A stretch of 35,055 bases of DNA from Lentisphaeria bacterium. Lineage in GTDB: Bacteria; Verrucomicrobiota; Lentisphaeria; Victivallales; Victivallaceae. Each line of letters opens with the position of its first letter. The stretch's first letter is position 1. The stretch spans positions 1-35,055 of the forward strand of contig JAFSYV010000178.1 in assembly GCA_017443585.1 (NCBI GenBank), in the 5' to 3' direction. Of the stretch, positions 14,260-22,772 are shown piece after piece. A program made the translations under genes and the position numbers. Under the pieces are notes generated by a model. That model did not search any database. It saw only the letters and a list, made by a program, of their open reading frames with translations, and was not told the origin of the DNA.

Positions 14260-16811
14260 CAGGGGAGCCTTTCCATTTTCACGCCCCACAGCCGGCACCA
14301 GGCGTTCTTCGGCTGATTGTTCATGCTGATGAGGAGCGCGTACCAGGAGTCGGCGGGGATGGTGATGACCTGTTTGACCGTGAGCTGACCGGGAGCGGGC
14401 TTGCAGGAAAAGTTGACGAGTTCCGGCGTGCGGAACTTCTGTTTCCGGAGCAGCTCCACATCCTTCAGGGCCGCCGGGTCGAACTGCGGGATCTGGTAGA
14501 AACTGAAGTGGATGGGATTGCGGATGGTCAGGCAGGTCGCGGAGAAGCGGTAGACTCCGGCGGGCAGGTAGACGTAGTGCCGCAGTTCGGCATACTTTCC
14601 TTCGCCGATGCGCAGGTGGTTGTTCGCGGACTTCGCCTGAACGAGGCCCCAGCGGCTCTTGTATTCGTCGGACCGGATGCTGCCCACCTGTTCGTAGAAA
14701 AACCAGTCCTCGAGCTGGGGATGAGCGCCGGGAACGTTGGGATCGCCGGGGGACTTGAATTTCTTGAAGTTGCCGTTCTTGATCATGTTCTGGGGGCGCT
14801 TGCCGGAGATCTCGTTCAGCCGCAGGGAGATCTGAGTCATTCCGGGACACTCTTTCCTCATCTTTTCCCAGAACGCCGTTTTCTCCTTGCGCTTCATCCC
14901 CCTGCATTGGCGCTCCTCCAGATTCTTGAGGGCGATGTCCACCGATTCGTACAGATATCCGGAGACCACGTCGCCGAAGTTGTAGAAGATCCGGTTCATT
15001 CTCGGGTTCTTCCCGGCGCGGGGCGTCGTTATGTAGCGGTAGTTGCCGAGGTTGTCCTTGCCGACCAGCTCGTCCCACATCCGCTGGAATTTTTTGCCCA
15101 GCCCGGCCGCCTGTCCGGCGAGATCCCGGATCTGACCGATGGTGAGAGTGCGGTCATTGCGCAGCCGCTCGGAAATGAGATAACGGTCCGCCATGCACCG
15201 GACGTATTCGAAATAGTTGGCGACGATCTCGAGCCGGCGGCGTTCGACGTCGGTCTTGGGAGCGGCTTTGGCCTTCTTCAGCAGTTCCGCCATCCTGTCG
15301 GTGTCGCCTGCCCGGAGCCCGCAGAAGGCGTTGATATGATAGGTGGGGGGCCAGGCTTTCCGGCGGGCGCCTTCGGGAACGGGGGGAGCTTCCGGATCCG
15401 GCTTTTCCACCTGTTGGCGCATCCGGTCGTCGACGACCTCCCACAGGTCGTAATAGGCTTTGACGAAGGGGGCGGCCTCCTTGCCGAAGGCCTTGGTGCA
15501 GTACTCCGTCATTGCCTTGTCCACATCGCAGTTGATGTCCCACAGCAGCCGCCCCAGAATGTACTGTTTCGGGCCGTTGGCGGCGTGGATCATGTAGACT
15601 TCGCCGAAATATTCCCGCAGCCCGATCTTGTGCAGGTGCCGGAGATTGGCCGCGAGTCTCTTCGGATAATGGGGGATCAGGGGATAACGGTAGTCCAGAT
15701 GGTGGTCCCAGAGCCCGCTCTGTTTCAGCCCGTGGGCGGCGAAGTCGTCGAAGTTCGCAGGATTCGTGCCCATGCCGATGATGCCGGGATGGATCTTCGC
15801 ATGGCTGGGCACCTTTCTCGTGCTGGCCTGATAGAGCAGGATGAGGACCTTGACCTCCGGGTCCTTCTGCCGGGCCAGATCCAGAACTTTCGCGTAGAAG
15901 CGGAAGAAACGGTTGGAGTAGTTGTCCGGGGTCACGCCGCCGGGCTCGTCCATGGCCTTGCAGAGGCCGCATTCGCAGACGTTGCCGCCGCCGTCGTTGA
16001 CCGCAAGACTCGCCGCATCGCCGCCGAAGGAGTAGGGCTTCTTCAGCAGATGTTCGGCGCAGAGTTTCTGGACGTCGGGATTGCCCAGACAGGGAGCCCA
16101 GTCGCACAGCTGCTTATGAGGGTTGTTATGACGTTTTCCCTTGACCAGCGGGAAATATTCGGGATGGGTCTTGCCGTACTTCGCCGGGTTGATCACCCGC
16201 CCGAGGAAATGCCACGCGATATTGCGGCCGCTTTCGGCCATGTACATCCTCTGGATGTCCTTGTCCACAAGCTTGCTCATGGTCCAGCGCCGGGTGTTGA
16301 ACGAAGGGATCTGAGTGATGGCGATCGAGCCTGGCATCTTCCATTTCGAGCAGTCCGGGACCACCAGACCGTCGGGACCCAGCCCCACGATGTCGAAGCC
16401 GAGGAATTCACGCAAAAACCAGTTGGCGGGATAGCTGTAGGCCCAGCCGTCCCGGCTCATGAGCAGGCAGATGTTCTTCTTCCCCCTGAAGGTCACGGGA
16501 TAGCGGATGATGAAGCTGTCCCTGGGCTTGCCGGCGAGAACTTTCGCGTATTCGGGCCCCGCGGCGTTCTCGTTGGCGATGACGAAGAGCACGTCGGCGT
16601 CGGCCTTTTCGAAGGGCGTCACGGGAACTTCCCGCTTCACCAGCAGGGAAAGGCGTTTGGCGAAACGCTCCGCCACGGTCTCGCCGCGGCAGGCCTTGGA
16701 AACGACCGGCTCCCCTTCCTGCGGCACGAAGGACACCTGAAAACGCTCCGCCGCGGTCAACAGCGTCGCGGAAACAAGCACCCACAACGATACGAACAAA
16801 CGAATTTTCAC
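14259..16811 (-). CDS. Secreted DUF4838 protein (glycoside-hydrolase-like)
   Basis: An 850-residue exported protein of the DUF4838 family, which occurs in polysaccharide-utilising bacteria and resembles glycoside hydrolases; activity is not established by sequence. It has a signal peptide ([20 protein letters not shown]) and an N-terminal domain ending with [19 protein letters not shown]. The DUF4838 core (about 190-480) contains [15 protein letters not shown] (215-229), the cysteine cluster CECGLC (C279, C281, C284) and [11 protein letters not shown]. The C-terminal region of about 170 residues ([19 protein letters not shown]) looks like a beta-sandwich carbohydrate-binding module. The start is GTG, preceded by a strong AAGGAGG site five bases upstream. 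It is the first gene of an operon with the pseudopilin-like gene and is divergent from the AraC regulator, which is the obvious candidate controller. Confidence 0.88.
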   Translation of the reverse strand: MKIRLFVSLWVLVSATLLTAAERFQVSFVPQEGEPVVSKACRGETVAERFAKRLSLLVKREVPVTPFEKADADVLFVIANENAAGPEYAKVLAGKPRDSFIIRYPVTFRGKKNICLLMSRDGWAYSYPANWFLREFLGFDIVGLGPDGLVVPDCSKWKMPGSIAITQIPSFNTRRWTMSKLVDKDIQRMYMAESGRNIAWHFLGRVINPAKYGKTHPEYFPLVKGKRHNNPHKQLCDWAPCLGNPDVQKLCAEHLLKKPYSFGGDAASLAVNDGGGNVCECGLCKAMDEPGGVTPDNYSNRFFRFYAKVLDLARQKDPEVKVLILLYQASTRKVPSHAKIHPGIIGMGTNPANFDDFAAHGLKQSGLWDHHLDYRYPLIPHYPKRLAANLRHLHKIGLREYFGEVYMIHAANGPKQYILGRLLWDINCDVDKAMTEYCTKAFGKEAAPFVKAYYDLWEVVDDRMRQQVEKPDPEAPPVPEGARRKAWPPTYHINAFCGLRAGDTDRMAELLKKAKAAPKTDVERRRLEIVANYFEYVRCMADRYLISERLRNDRTLTIGQIRDLAGQAAGLGKKFQRMWDELVGKDNLGNYRYITTPRAGKNPRMNRIFYNFGDVVSGYLYESVDIALKNLEERQCRGMKRKEKTAFWEKMRKECPGMTQISLRLNEISGKRPQNMIKNGNFKKFKSPGDPNVPGAHPQLEDWFFYEQVGSIRSDEYKSRWGLVQAKSANNHLRIGEGKYAELRHYVYLPAGVYRFSATCLTIRNPIHFSFYQIPQFDPAALKDVELLRKQKFRTPELVNFSCKPAPGQLTVKQVITIPADSWYALLISMNNQPKNAWCRLWGVKMERLP

Positions 16812-16942
16812 GGGAACCTCCTTGTCACCTTTCCGTGTTTACAGGGCTCTTCATCCTTCCCCGGACGGGAAGGGCCGCCGGAAGAAGTTTTATTTGCTAT
16901 TTGTGCAAAACTTCCGGAACACTTCCCGACCGTGTTTGCGAT

Positions 16943-16971
16943 ACTATATCATCACTTCCGCGCAAAAGCAA
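16943..16971 (-). promoter_or_regulatory. Promoter of the DUF4838-pseudopilin operon
   Basis: On the minus strand a -35 of TTGCTT (16966-16971) and a -10 of TATAGT (16943-16948) are 17 bases apart. The predicted start near 16936 leaves a leader of about 125 bases before the GTG at 16811. It is 53 bases from the divergent AraC promoter. Confidence 0.6.
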
Positions 16972-16996
16972 GAGGACCGATATGTGTTTTTTGAGC

Positions 16997-17010
16997 AAAA
17001 ATATATTTTT
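16997..17010. promoter_or_regulatory. AT palindrome flanked by TATGTG direct repeats, candidate AraC operator
   Basis: AAAAATATATTTTT is a perfect 14-bp palindrome midway between two divergent promoters. TATGTG occurs on either side, at 16981-16986 and 17011-17016, exactly 30 bases apart in direct orientation. That is the kind of spacing on one DNA face that AraC-family dimers use. The role is inferred from position only. Confidence 0.4.
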
Positions 17011-17023
17011 TATGTGAAGGCGC

Positions 17024-17052
17024 TTGCATTTTTCCCGGACCGGAGGTATATT
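17024..17052 (+). promoter_or_regulatory. Promoter of the AraC regulator gene (predicts leaderless mRNA)
   Basis: TTGCAT (17024-17029), 17 bases, TATATT (17047-17052). Transcription would start about 7 bases later, at or next to the ATG at 17060. The GGAGGT at 17042-17047 would then lie inside the promoter and not in the mRNA. Confidence 0.6.
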
Positions 17053-17059
17053 CCGGACC

Positions 17060-17965
17060 ATGCAGACGGTGGAATACATAATCGCCCGCGACGGCTGCAC
17101 GGAGCGTTACTCCCGCAACTGGCTGCGGCACAATGAAGTGATCCGGCGGAGCTTTCTGCGTCCCGCCGGGAATGCCCCCTTCTGCACCGCGCTTTTTCCC
17201 GGATACGGCTCCGAGATCAGGCGTTCCGACGTACCCGCCTGGTTCCATTTTCAATGCGCCGCGGAAATGACTCTGGAACTCCTGCTGGACGGCATCATGC
17301 GCTACACTCAGGACGGCATCGCGGAAATCGTCCATCCGGGGGAGCTCTACATCATCCACAAGGGTTCCGACACGCTTTTCGAGCAGAAAAGCGGCGACCG
17401 CATGCACCGGCTGAGGCTCATGCTCCGGGGCAGTCTCGTCACCGCCTTCCGGGATTCGCTCCGGCTGACGGGCAAACGGGTCATTCCCCTGACCGATCCG
17501 GAACGATCCGCCGCATTGTTCCGGCAGATCATCGACCTGATGAACGCGCCCCGGAACGACTCCGGGGCGGAGATCATGGCGCTCACCTGCCGTCTGCTGT
17601 CGGAGATCGCCGCGGAGTCCTACCGGAACGGCGACCGCCCTCCCCTGCTGGAACAGATCCTGCAGGCCATGGGAAAGGACCGGAACCACCGCCTCACCAT
17701 CGCCGACTTCGCCCGGCAGAACGGCTGCGGGGTCCACACGCTGATGCGGCTCTTCCACCGTCATCTGGGCACCACGCCCGCGGCCTACCGGGAACAGCTG
17801 CGCTACGAACGGGCCTGCCAGCTGCTTCGGACCACCATGCGTTCCCTCAAGGAAATTTCCGAAGAACTGGGCTACTGCGACCAGCTCTACTTTTCGGCGG
17901 CCTTCAGAAAACACGCGGGTGTTTCTCCCACGGAGTACCGGAAGACGCACCTTCTCAGGGATTGA
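17060..17965 (+). CDS. AraC-family transcriptional regulator
   Basis: A 301-residue regulator with an N-terminal cupin-like sensor region (about 25-135: VHPGELYIIHKG, DRMHRLRLMLRG) and a C-terminal AraC double helix-turn-helix (about 205-298). The latter has LTIADFARQNGCGVHTLMRLFHRHLGTTPAAYR and then LKEISEELGYCDQLYFSAAFRKHAGVSPTEYRK. These are the two recognition-helix segments of the family; the sensor domain probably binds a sugar-like ligand. I start it at the ATG 17060, which leaves no leader after the predicted promoter. An in-frame TTG at 17024 is the promoter -35 and is not credible. It is divergent from the DUF4838-pseudopilin operon, its probable target. Its stop lies 4 bases from the end of the convergent amidohydrolase gene. 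Confidence 0.92.
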   Translation: MQTVEYIIARDGCTERYSRNWLRHNEVIRRSFLRPAGNAPFCTALFPGYGSEIRRSDVPAWFHFQCAAEMTLELLLDGIMRYTQDGIAEIVHPGELYIIHKGSDTLFEQKSGDRMHRLRLMLRGSLVTAFRDSLRLTGKRVIPLTDPERSAALFRQIIDLMNAPRNDSGAEIMALTCRLLSEIAAESYRNGDRPPLLEQILQAMGKDRNHRLTIADFARQNGCGVHTLMRLFHRHLGTTPAAYREQLRYERACQLLRTTMRSLKEISEELGYCDQLYFSAAFRKHAGVSPTEYRKTHLLRD

Positions 17966-17969
17966 ACAT

Positions 17970-19523
17970 TCAGCGCTTCTGCGGGATCCGGAGCATCCGG
18001 CCGGGGCGGGCGGTCCTCACCTCAGGGTCGGGAGAGTAGGCAAGGCCGCCGTTGACGTACACGGCATGGACACCCTCGGCCCGGACGTTGGGATGGGCGT
18101 AATCCGCAAAACTGTCGTACTTCTCCAGGTCCAGCACGGCCAGATCGGCGAAGTATCCCGGCGCCACGATCCCCCGGCCCGCGAGGTTGAACTTGGCCGC
18201 GGGCAGCGCCGTCATGCGGCGGATCACCTGCTCCGGGGGCGCGTATTTGACGGCGATGCGGAAAAACCTCGGGTGGGTCCCGAAGGCGCGGGGGTGGGTG
18301 GAGGTGTCGTCGAAACGCCGGATGTTCCCGTCGCTCCCCGCCATGACCCAGGGCTTGGCCAGGATCTTATGCAGATTTTCCTCGCACATGCTGCCGAAGG
18401 CGGCGCTGGGACAGCGCCCCGAAGCGAGCAGGTTCACCGCCGCCTCGTCGGGCGTGCAGCCCATGGAACCGGCGATCTCCGTCATGGTCTTCCCGTAATA
18501 CTGCCGGTGCGACGGTTCGAGGGAGTTGACCAGTATCACCCGGTCCCAGGTGGGATAGGGGTGGAGCCGGAAGGCTTCCAGCAGCGCCGCGCGTTCCGCC
18601 GCCGACTCCCTGAGTTTGCCGCAGAGTTCGGTCGAACTGATGACGTTGAAGGGGGGCGGCATGATGGTGAGGAGACTCGTGCTGCAGTAGGTGTAGGGGT
18701 AGCGGTCGGCGAGGACCTTGAGCCCCGCTCTTTGCGCGTTTTCGATGAGTTCGAAGGCGTGGTCGATCTTGGACCAGTTCCGCCGGGGCGAAGCCTTGAG
18801 GTGGCTGATCTCCAGATTGCCGTCGCCCGCCCTGGCGATCTCGATGGCCTCTTCGATGCCCTCGAAGAGCCCGTCGCCCTCGCTGCGCATGTGGGTGGCG
18901 TAGGGTTTGCCCGTGCCTTTCAGGAGCGAGGCCAGCTCCTTGAGCTCCCCGGTGGGGGCGAACTTGCCGGGCAGGTAGTAGGGCCCGCCGGAAAATCCTC
19001 CCGCCCCGTGCTCCAGAGCCTCGGCGAGGAGCTCTTTCATCCGCCGCAGCTCCTCCCTGGTGGCGTGGCGGTTCTCGTAGCCCATGACGAAAGCGCGCAG
19101 GGTGTTGTGGCCGCACATGTGGACCATGTTCACCGCCGGATGGGTGTTTTCCACCAGCGTCGCGTAAGCGTCGAAATTGCCCCGGACCTCGAGGATGTGT
19201 TCCCCCAGGTCGTTGTCCTTGACGGCGTCCAGATAGTCGGAAAACCCGCAGTTGCCGGAAATCCCGGTGGTCACCCCCTGCGAGATCTTGGAATCCGCCG
19301 TGGGGACCTGCACCACCTTGCCGTCGGAGTGGGTGTGCACATCCACGAATCCGGGAGTAAGGGCGAGGCCCTTCCCCTCGATGACGGCCGCCCCGGTCCG
19401 CTTGATCGTCCCCGCGGGGGCCACTTCGGCGATCCTGTCCTCCCTGACGGCCACGTCGGCGGCGAAGGGAGCGTTCCCCGTGCCGTCGTAGAGCTGAAAT
19501 CCGGTGAACAAGAGTTCGTTCAT
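17970..19523 (-). CDS. D-aminoacylase-like amidohydrolase, copy 1
   Basis: A 517-residue amidohydrolase of the N-acyl-D-amino-acid deacylase family, predicted to hydrolyse an N-acyl-D-amino acid or a related amide with zinc. Expected metal ligands and catalytic residues are in place: HTH (H63, H65), Cys92 in GNCGF, H211 in THMRSE, H241 in ISHLK and D398 in AGSDG. C-terminal blocks FGTHPRFFRI and NVRAEGVHAVYVNGG complete the family signature. The loop that in relatives reads SSGLYYLPG is SGGPYYLPG here (about 178-186), a change near the substrate pocket. An AAGGAGG site lies 5 bases before the ATG. It lies 13 bases after copy 2, with which it shares most of its sequence. No signal peptide is seen, so it should act in the cytoplasm. 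Confidence 0.88.
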   Translation of the reverse strand: MNELLFTGFQLYDGTGNAPFAADVAVREDRIAEVAPAGTIKRTGAAVIEGKGLALTPGFVDVHTHSDGKVVQVPTADSKISQGVTTGISGNCGFSDYLDAVKDNDLGEHILEVRGNFDAYATLVENTHPAVNMVHMCGHNTLRAFVMGYENRHATREELRRMKELLAEALEHGAGGFSGGPYYLPGKFAPTGELKELASLLKGTGKPYATHMRSEGDGLFEGIEEAIEIARAGDGNLEISHLKASPRRNWSKIDHAFELIENAQRAGLKVLADRYPYTYCSTSLLTIMPPPFNVISSTELCGKLRESAAERAALLEAFRLHPYPTWDRVILVNSLEPSHRQYYGKTMTEIAGSMGCTPDEAAVNLLASGRCPSAAFGSMCEENLHKILAKPWVMAGSDGNIRRFDDTSTHPRAFGTHPRFFRIAVKYAPPEQVIRRMTALPAAKFNLAGRGIVAPGYFADLAVLDLEKYDSFADYAHPNVRAEGVHAVYVNGGLAYSPDPEVRTARPGRMLRIPQKR

Positions 19524-19536
19524 GACTTCCTCCTTT

Positions 19537-21078
19537 TCACTTGATCCTGAGCATCCGGCCCGGCCGGGCGGTCTTCACCTCCGGGTCGGGGGAGTAGGCC
19601 AGTTCCCCGTTGACGTACACCGCGTGGACCCCTTCGGCCCGGACGTTGGGACGGGCATAGTCGGCGGCGCTGTCGAATCTTTCCAGATCCAGCAGCACAA
19701 GGTCGGCGAAGCACCCCGGAGCGACGAGGCCCCTGCCCTCCAGATTGAACTTGGCCGCGGGGAGCGAAGTCATGCGGCGGATCACCTCGGCGGCCGGGAC
19801 CGATTTGGAGGCGATGCGGAAAAACCTCGGGCAGGTGCCGAAAGCTCTCGGGTGGGTGCCGTTGTCGTCGAAACTGCGGATGTTCCCGTCACTGCCGGGC
19901 ATGACCCAATCCTTCGCGAGGATCCGTTCCAGGTTTTCCTCGCACATGGTGCCGAAAGCCGCACGGGGCGTGACGCCCTGCGAGAGCAGAAGCACCGTCG
20001 CCTCCTCGGGAGAAATGCCCAGTTCGGCGCCGATCTCCACCATGGACTTGCCGAAGAAGCGCCGGTGTTCGGGGACTGAGGTCCACACGAGCAGGTCCCG
20101 GTCGAAGGGCCGGTCCACGCCTTTTTCCTTCATGGCGGCGATGAGCTCCGCCCGGTATTCGGCGGAGTCCCGGAGCTTGGCGTTCAAGGTGGCCGTGTCC
20201 ACCACGTCGAAGGGCGGCGGCACGACCATGCGCAAGGTGGTGCTGGAGTGGATGTAGGGATAGCGGTCGGCGTGGACGTTCATCCCTGCGGCACGGGCCT
20301 TCTCGATTTTTTCGAGGAGCGCGTCGATCTTGCTCCAGTTCTTCGCGCCGGAGGTCTTGAGATGGCTGATCTCGAGGTTCCCGGAGCCCGCGTTGGCGAT
20401 CTCCATGGCCTCGTCCACGGCCTCGAGGAGCCGGTCGCTTTCGTTGCGCATGTGGGTGGCGTAGGGCTTCCCCGTGCCCTTGAGGAGCGAAGCGAGCTCT
20501 TTCACTTCTTCCGTGGGGGCGAATTTACCGGGCAGGTAGTAGAGGCCGGAGGAAAATCCCGCCGCCCCGTGTTCGAGGGCCTCGGCGAGGAGCTCCTTCA
20601 TCTGCCGCAGCTCCTCCTTCGTCGCGGGCCGGTCTTCGTAGCCCAGGACCCGGACCCGCAGGCCGTTGTGGCCGCAGAGGTGGGCGGAGTTCCCCGCGGG
20701 GCGCGCCTTTTCCACCGCGTCGGCGTAGGCGTCGAAATCACACCAGGTCCCCGCAAAGAGACCGGTGTCGTTCTTCGCTTCGGTGAGATAAGAAGAAAAT
20801 CCGCAGTTGCCGGTGATGCCGGTGGTCACCCCCTGGGAGATCTTGGAATCCCCCGAGGGCACCCGGGCCACGGCGAAATCGGAGTGGGTGTGCACGTCGA
20901 TGAATCCGGGCGTCAGAGCCAGTCCCCGGCCCTCGACGACCTCCGCCCCGGTCTTTTTCAGGGTCCCGGACTCCGCCACGGCGGCGACCTTATCCCCCCG
21001 CACGGCCACATCGGCCATGAAGGGCGTCCGGCCCGTGCCGTCGTAAAGCCGAACGCCGGTGAAAAGCACTTCTTTCAT
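19537..21078 (-). CDS. D-aminoacylase-like amidohydrolase, copy 2
   Basis: A 513-residue paralogue of the downstream amidohydrolase, with the same N-terminal layout (LYDGTGRTPFMADVAVRGDK) and the same ligands: H63 and H65 in DVHTHSD, Cys92 in GNCGF, H209 in THMRNE, H239 in ISHLK, and Asp in PGSDG. The pocket loop is the common FSSGLYYLPG form. The central region after YRELI-type sequence differs from copy 1 and carries a short extra segment (MKEKGVDRPFDRD). The predicted role is the release of free D-amino acids from N-acyl-D-amino acids, for example from peptidoglycan or modified peptides. An AGGAG site lies about 9 bases upstream of the ATG. The gene is 52 bases downstream of the Sel1 lipoprotein gene with no terminator between, so all three may share a transcript. 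Confidence 0.9.
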   Translation of the reverse strand: MKEVLFTGVRLYDGTGRTPFMADVAVRGDKVAAVAESGTLKKTGAEVVEGRGLALTPGFIDVHTHSDFAVARVPSGDSKISQGVTTGITGNCGFSSYLTEAKNDTGLFAGTWCDFDAYADAVEKARPAGNSAHLCGHNGLRVRVLGYEDRPATKEELRQMKELLAEALEHGAAGFSSGLYYLPGKFAPTEEVKELASLLKGTGKPYATHMRNESDRLLEAVDEAMEIANAGSGNLEISHLKTSGAKNWSKIDALLEKIEKARAAGMNVHADRYPYIHSSTTLRMVVPPPFDVVDTATLNAKLRDSAEYRAELIAAMKEKGVDRPFDRDLLVWTSVPEHRRFFGKSMVEIGAELGISPEEATVLLLSQGVTPRAAFGTMCEENLERILAKDWVMPGSDGNIRSFDDNGTHPRAFGTCPRFFRIASKSVPAAEVIRRMTSLPAAKFNLEGRGLVAPGCFADLVLLDLERFDSAADYARPNVRAEGVHAVYVNGELAYSPDPEVKTARPGRMLRIK

Positions 21079-21130
21079 GGGAAAACTCTCCTGTTTTGCG
21101 TTTGCGATACCGTTTGTGCGCAGCAGGGCC

Positions 21131-21883
21131 TTATTCCCACTTCGCGTTCAGTTTCCGGCACATTTCCCTGGCCTGCCGGTGGCCCTGCTTGGCCGCCTTG
21201 CAAAGCCAGTACGCGCCCTCGGTCATGTCCCTGGCGACGCCTTCGCCGCGGCAGAGGATCACGCCGAGTTCGTACCGGGCCTGGAGATGGCCCTGTTCCG
21301 CCGCCTTGCGGTACCACTTCACCGCTTCGGCGGGATCCTTCGTCACGCCTTCACCGCGGACGCAGAGCCGGGCGAGTTCGTATTGAGCCGCGCTCCAGCC
21401 CTGTTCCGCCGCCTTGCGGTACCATTTCGCCGCTTCGGCGGGATCCTTCGCCACACCTTCGCCGTCATGGCAGCAGCGGCCGAGCAGGAACTGCGACTCG
21501 GCACGGCCCAGCTCCGCCGCCTGACGAAAACATTTGGCCGCTTCGGCGAGATCCTTCGCCGTGCCCTCGCCTTTTCCGTAAAGCCGCCCGAGAGCCTGCC
21601 AGGCTTCGGCGCAGCCCTGTTCCGCCGCCCGGTGATACCATTTCACCGCTTCGGCGTAATCCTTCTCGACGCCGATGCCCCCATGACAGCGGCGGCCGAG
21701 TTCGAACTGGGCTTTGACATGGCCCCGTTCCGCCGCCTTCCGGTACCATTTCGCCGCCTCGGCGTAATTTCCGACGTCGTCATAACGCTCCCCGTTTCCG
21801 AACTGCTGTCCGGGTGTCAGGCAGCCTTCAGCCAACAACAGGGCCGAGACCGCAAGGCCGAGCATGACAGGCAATTTTCTCAT
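21131..21883 (-). CDS. Sel1-repeat (TPR-like) lipoprotein
   Basis: A 250-residue protein built of Sel1-like repeats, which form an alpha-solenoid that binds other proteins. A signal sequence (MRKLPVMLGLAVSALLLAEG) leads to Cys21. LLAEGC is an acceptable but weak lipobox, because -3 is Ala and -2 is Glu. Five full 36-residue repeats (AEAAKWYRKAAEQG..AQxELGxxCxxGEGVxKD) and a partial sixth run from about residue 38 to 246. I start it at 21883, where AAGGAGG lies 8 bases upstream. An in-frame start 42 bases earlier would put charged residues before the signal. A promoter is seen at 21926-21954. No terminator separates it from the amidohydrolase pair. Its partner is unknown; it could scaffold an envelope complex. 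Confidence 0.88.
   Translation of the reverse strand: MRKLPVMLGLAVSALLLAEGCLTPGQQFGNGERYDDVGNYAEAAKWYRKAAERGHVKAQFELGRRCHGGIGVEKDYAEAVKWYHRAAEQGCAEAWQALGRLYGKGEGTAKDLAEAAKCFRQAAELGRAESQFLLGRCCHDGEGVAKDPAEAAKWYRKAAEQGWSAAQYELARLCVRGEGVTKDPAEAVKWYRKAAEQGHLQARYELGVILCRGEGVARDMTEGAYWLCKAAKQGHRQAREMCRKLNAKWE
21145..21772 (-). repeat. 108-bp tandem repeats encoding the Sel1 units
   Basis: Five full copies and one partial copy of a 108-base unit encode the 36-residue Sel1 repeats of the lipoprotein. On the plus strand the word TTCGCCGCTTCGGCG or a close variant recurs about every 108 bases. Such repeats can expand or contract by recombination. Confidence 0.8.
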
Positions 21884-21925
21884 CGCGATAACCTCCTTAT
21901 TTTCCTCATGACGCGAACGATGCAT

Positions 21926-21954
21926 AATTTAGCACCGCCGTGCCGTAATTTCCA
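21926..21954 (-). promoter_or_regulatory. Promoter of the Sel1 lipoprotein gene
   Basis: On the minus strand TGGAAA (21949-21954), 17 bases, TAAATT (21926-21931). It has the same -35 as the promoter at 13360-13388. Transcription would begin near 21919, about 36 bases before the ATG. Confidence 0.45.
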
Positions 21955-21990
21955 GTGCTTTTCCGCAAAACCCTTTCGTCCCGGCGGACC

Positions 21991-22671
21991 TCACTCCAGC
22001 AGACTCAGGCAGGAGTTCCGGGTGATGATGATGTGATCGAGCAGTCTGATGCCGAAGAGATCGACTGCGGCGAGCATCTCCTTCGTGAACTGCAGATCCG
22101 CCGCCGAGGGGCGGCAGTCGCCCGAAGGATGGTTGTGGGCGAGAAGGATGCTCGAGGCCCGCAGAAGAAGCGCCCGTTCCACGATCTCGCGCGGCGGGAC
22201 GGCGGCCCGATTCACCGTTCCGGCCCATTCGGAAGTGCCGAGGAGCCGACGGCCGGCGTCCAGATAGAGAACGTGCAGCGTCTCCTTCTTCAATCCTCCC
22301 AGTTTGGTCTGCAGAAAGGCCGCCACCTCGTCGTTGTTCTGAAGGAGAGGACGGTCCGAAACCTTTTCCGTGCGGTACAAGGTGATCATGCTCCGGAGAA
22401 AGCGGATGAACACCGCCGCCCGGTTGGATAAGCCGCAGGCCTCGAGTTCGGGGAGTTCCGCATCCAGCAGGGCGCTGACGGTGGAAAACCGCTCCATGAG
22501 GTGTTTGGCCAGCGGCTTCATATCCCTGCGGGGCATGAGAAAGGAGAGCATCAGCTCCACCGTTTCGTAGGGAGGAAAAGAGTCCAGGCCGCCCCTGAGA
22601 AAACGCTCGCGCAATCTCGCCCGGTGGCCTTCCCGCTGCCGGGCCAGAGCCGCTTCATCCGGCTGTTTCAT
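21991..22671 (-). CDS. radC: RadC family JAB-domain protein
   Basis: A 226-residue member of the RadC (JAB/MPN) family. Once linked to DNA repair, its function is still unsettled. An N-terminal helix-hairpin-helix-like region (about 10-80: REGHRARLRERFLRGGLDSF, YETVELMLSFLMPRRDMKPLAK) precedes the JAB domain. The domain has the metal motif LAHNHPSGDCRPSAAD (His-X-His-X7-type with Asp) near 175-190. GLDS and EWAGTVNRAAVPPREIVERALL are typical of the family. I start at the ATG 22671, with AAGGA six bases upstream. A GTG at 22692 would add seven residues. It stands alone behind its own strong promoter (22721-22749), just after the terminator of the threonine operon. Confidence 0.9.
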   Translation of the reverse strand: MKQPDEAALARQREGHRARLRERFLRGGLDSFPPYETVELMLSFLMPRRDMKPLAKHLMERFSTVSALLDAELPELEACGLSNRAAVFIRFLRSMITLYRTEKVSDRPLLQNNDEVAAFLQTKLGGLKKETLHVLYLDAGRRLLGTSEWAGTVNRAAVPPREIVERALLLRASSILLAHNHPSGDCRPSAADLQFTKEMLAAVDLFGIRLLDHIIITRNSCLSLLE

Positions 22672-22720
22672 TCCCTGTCCTTTCCTCCGCACTCCGGAAC
22701 GGAACTCCGTGCGGTCCTAT

Positions 22721-22749
22721 AATATAGGCGTCCCATCGGACCTTGTCAA
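22721..22749 (-). promoter_or_regulatory. Promoter of radC
   Basis: On the minus strand TTGACA (22744-22749), 17 bases, TATATT (22721-22726). The -35 is the full consensus. The predicted start near 22714 gives a leader of about 43 bases. It is one of the best promoters in the window. Confidence 0.75.
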
Positions 22750-22772
22750 GGCCGGGCGGGGAAAAAAGGACC

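Larger units (their letters stand above)
17970..21078 (-). repeat. Tandem duplication of the amidohydrolase gene
   Basis: The two genes align over nearly their whole length with very similar 3' ends: the codons for NVRAEGVHAVYVNG, AYSPDPEV and TARPGRMLRI recur almost base for base. They lie head to tail, 13 bases apart. This is the product of a gene duplication followed by divergence, not an assembly repeat, since many positions differ. Confidence 0.85.

Noticed and set aside
14508-16994. An 828-codon open frame on the plus strand opposite the first DUF4838 gene.
   Set aside because: Antisense shadow of a gene with signal peptide, ribosome-binding site and known family motifs.
17024-17059. 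An in-frame TTG start for the AraC gene at 17024.
   Set aside because: The TTG is the -35 element of the promoter, and the added residues do not resemble the family.
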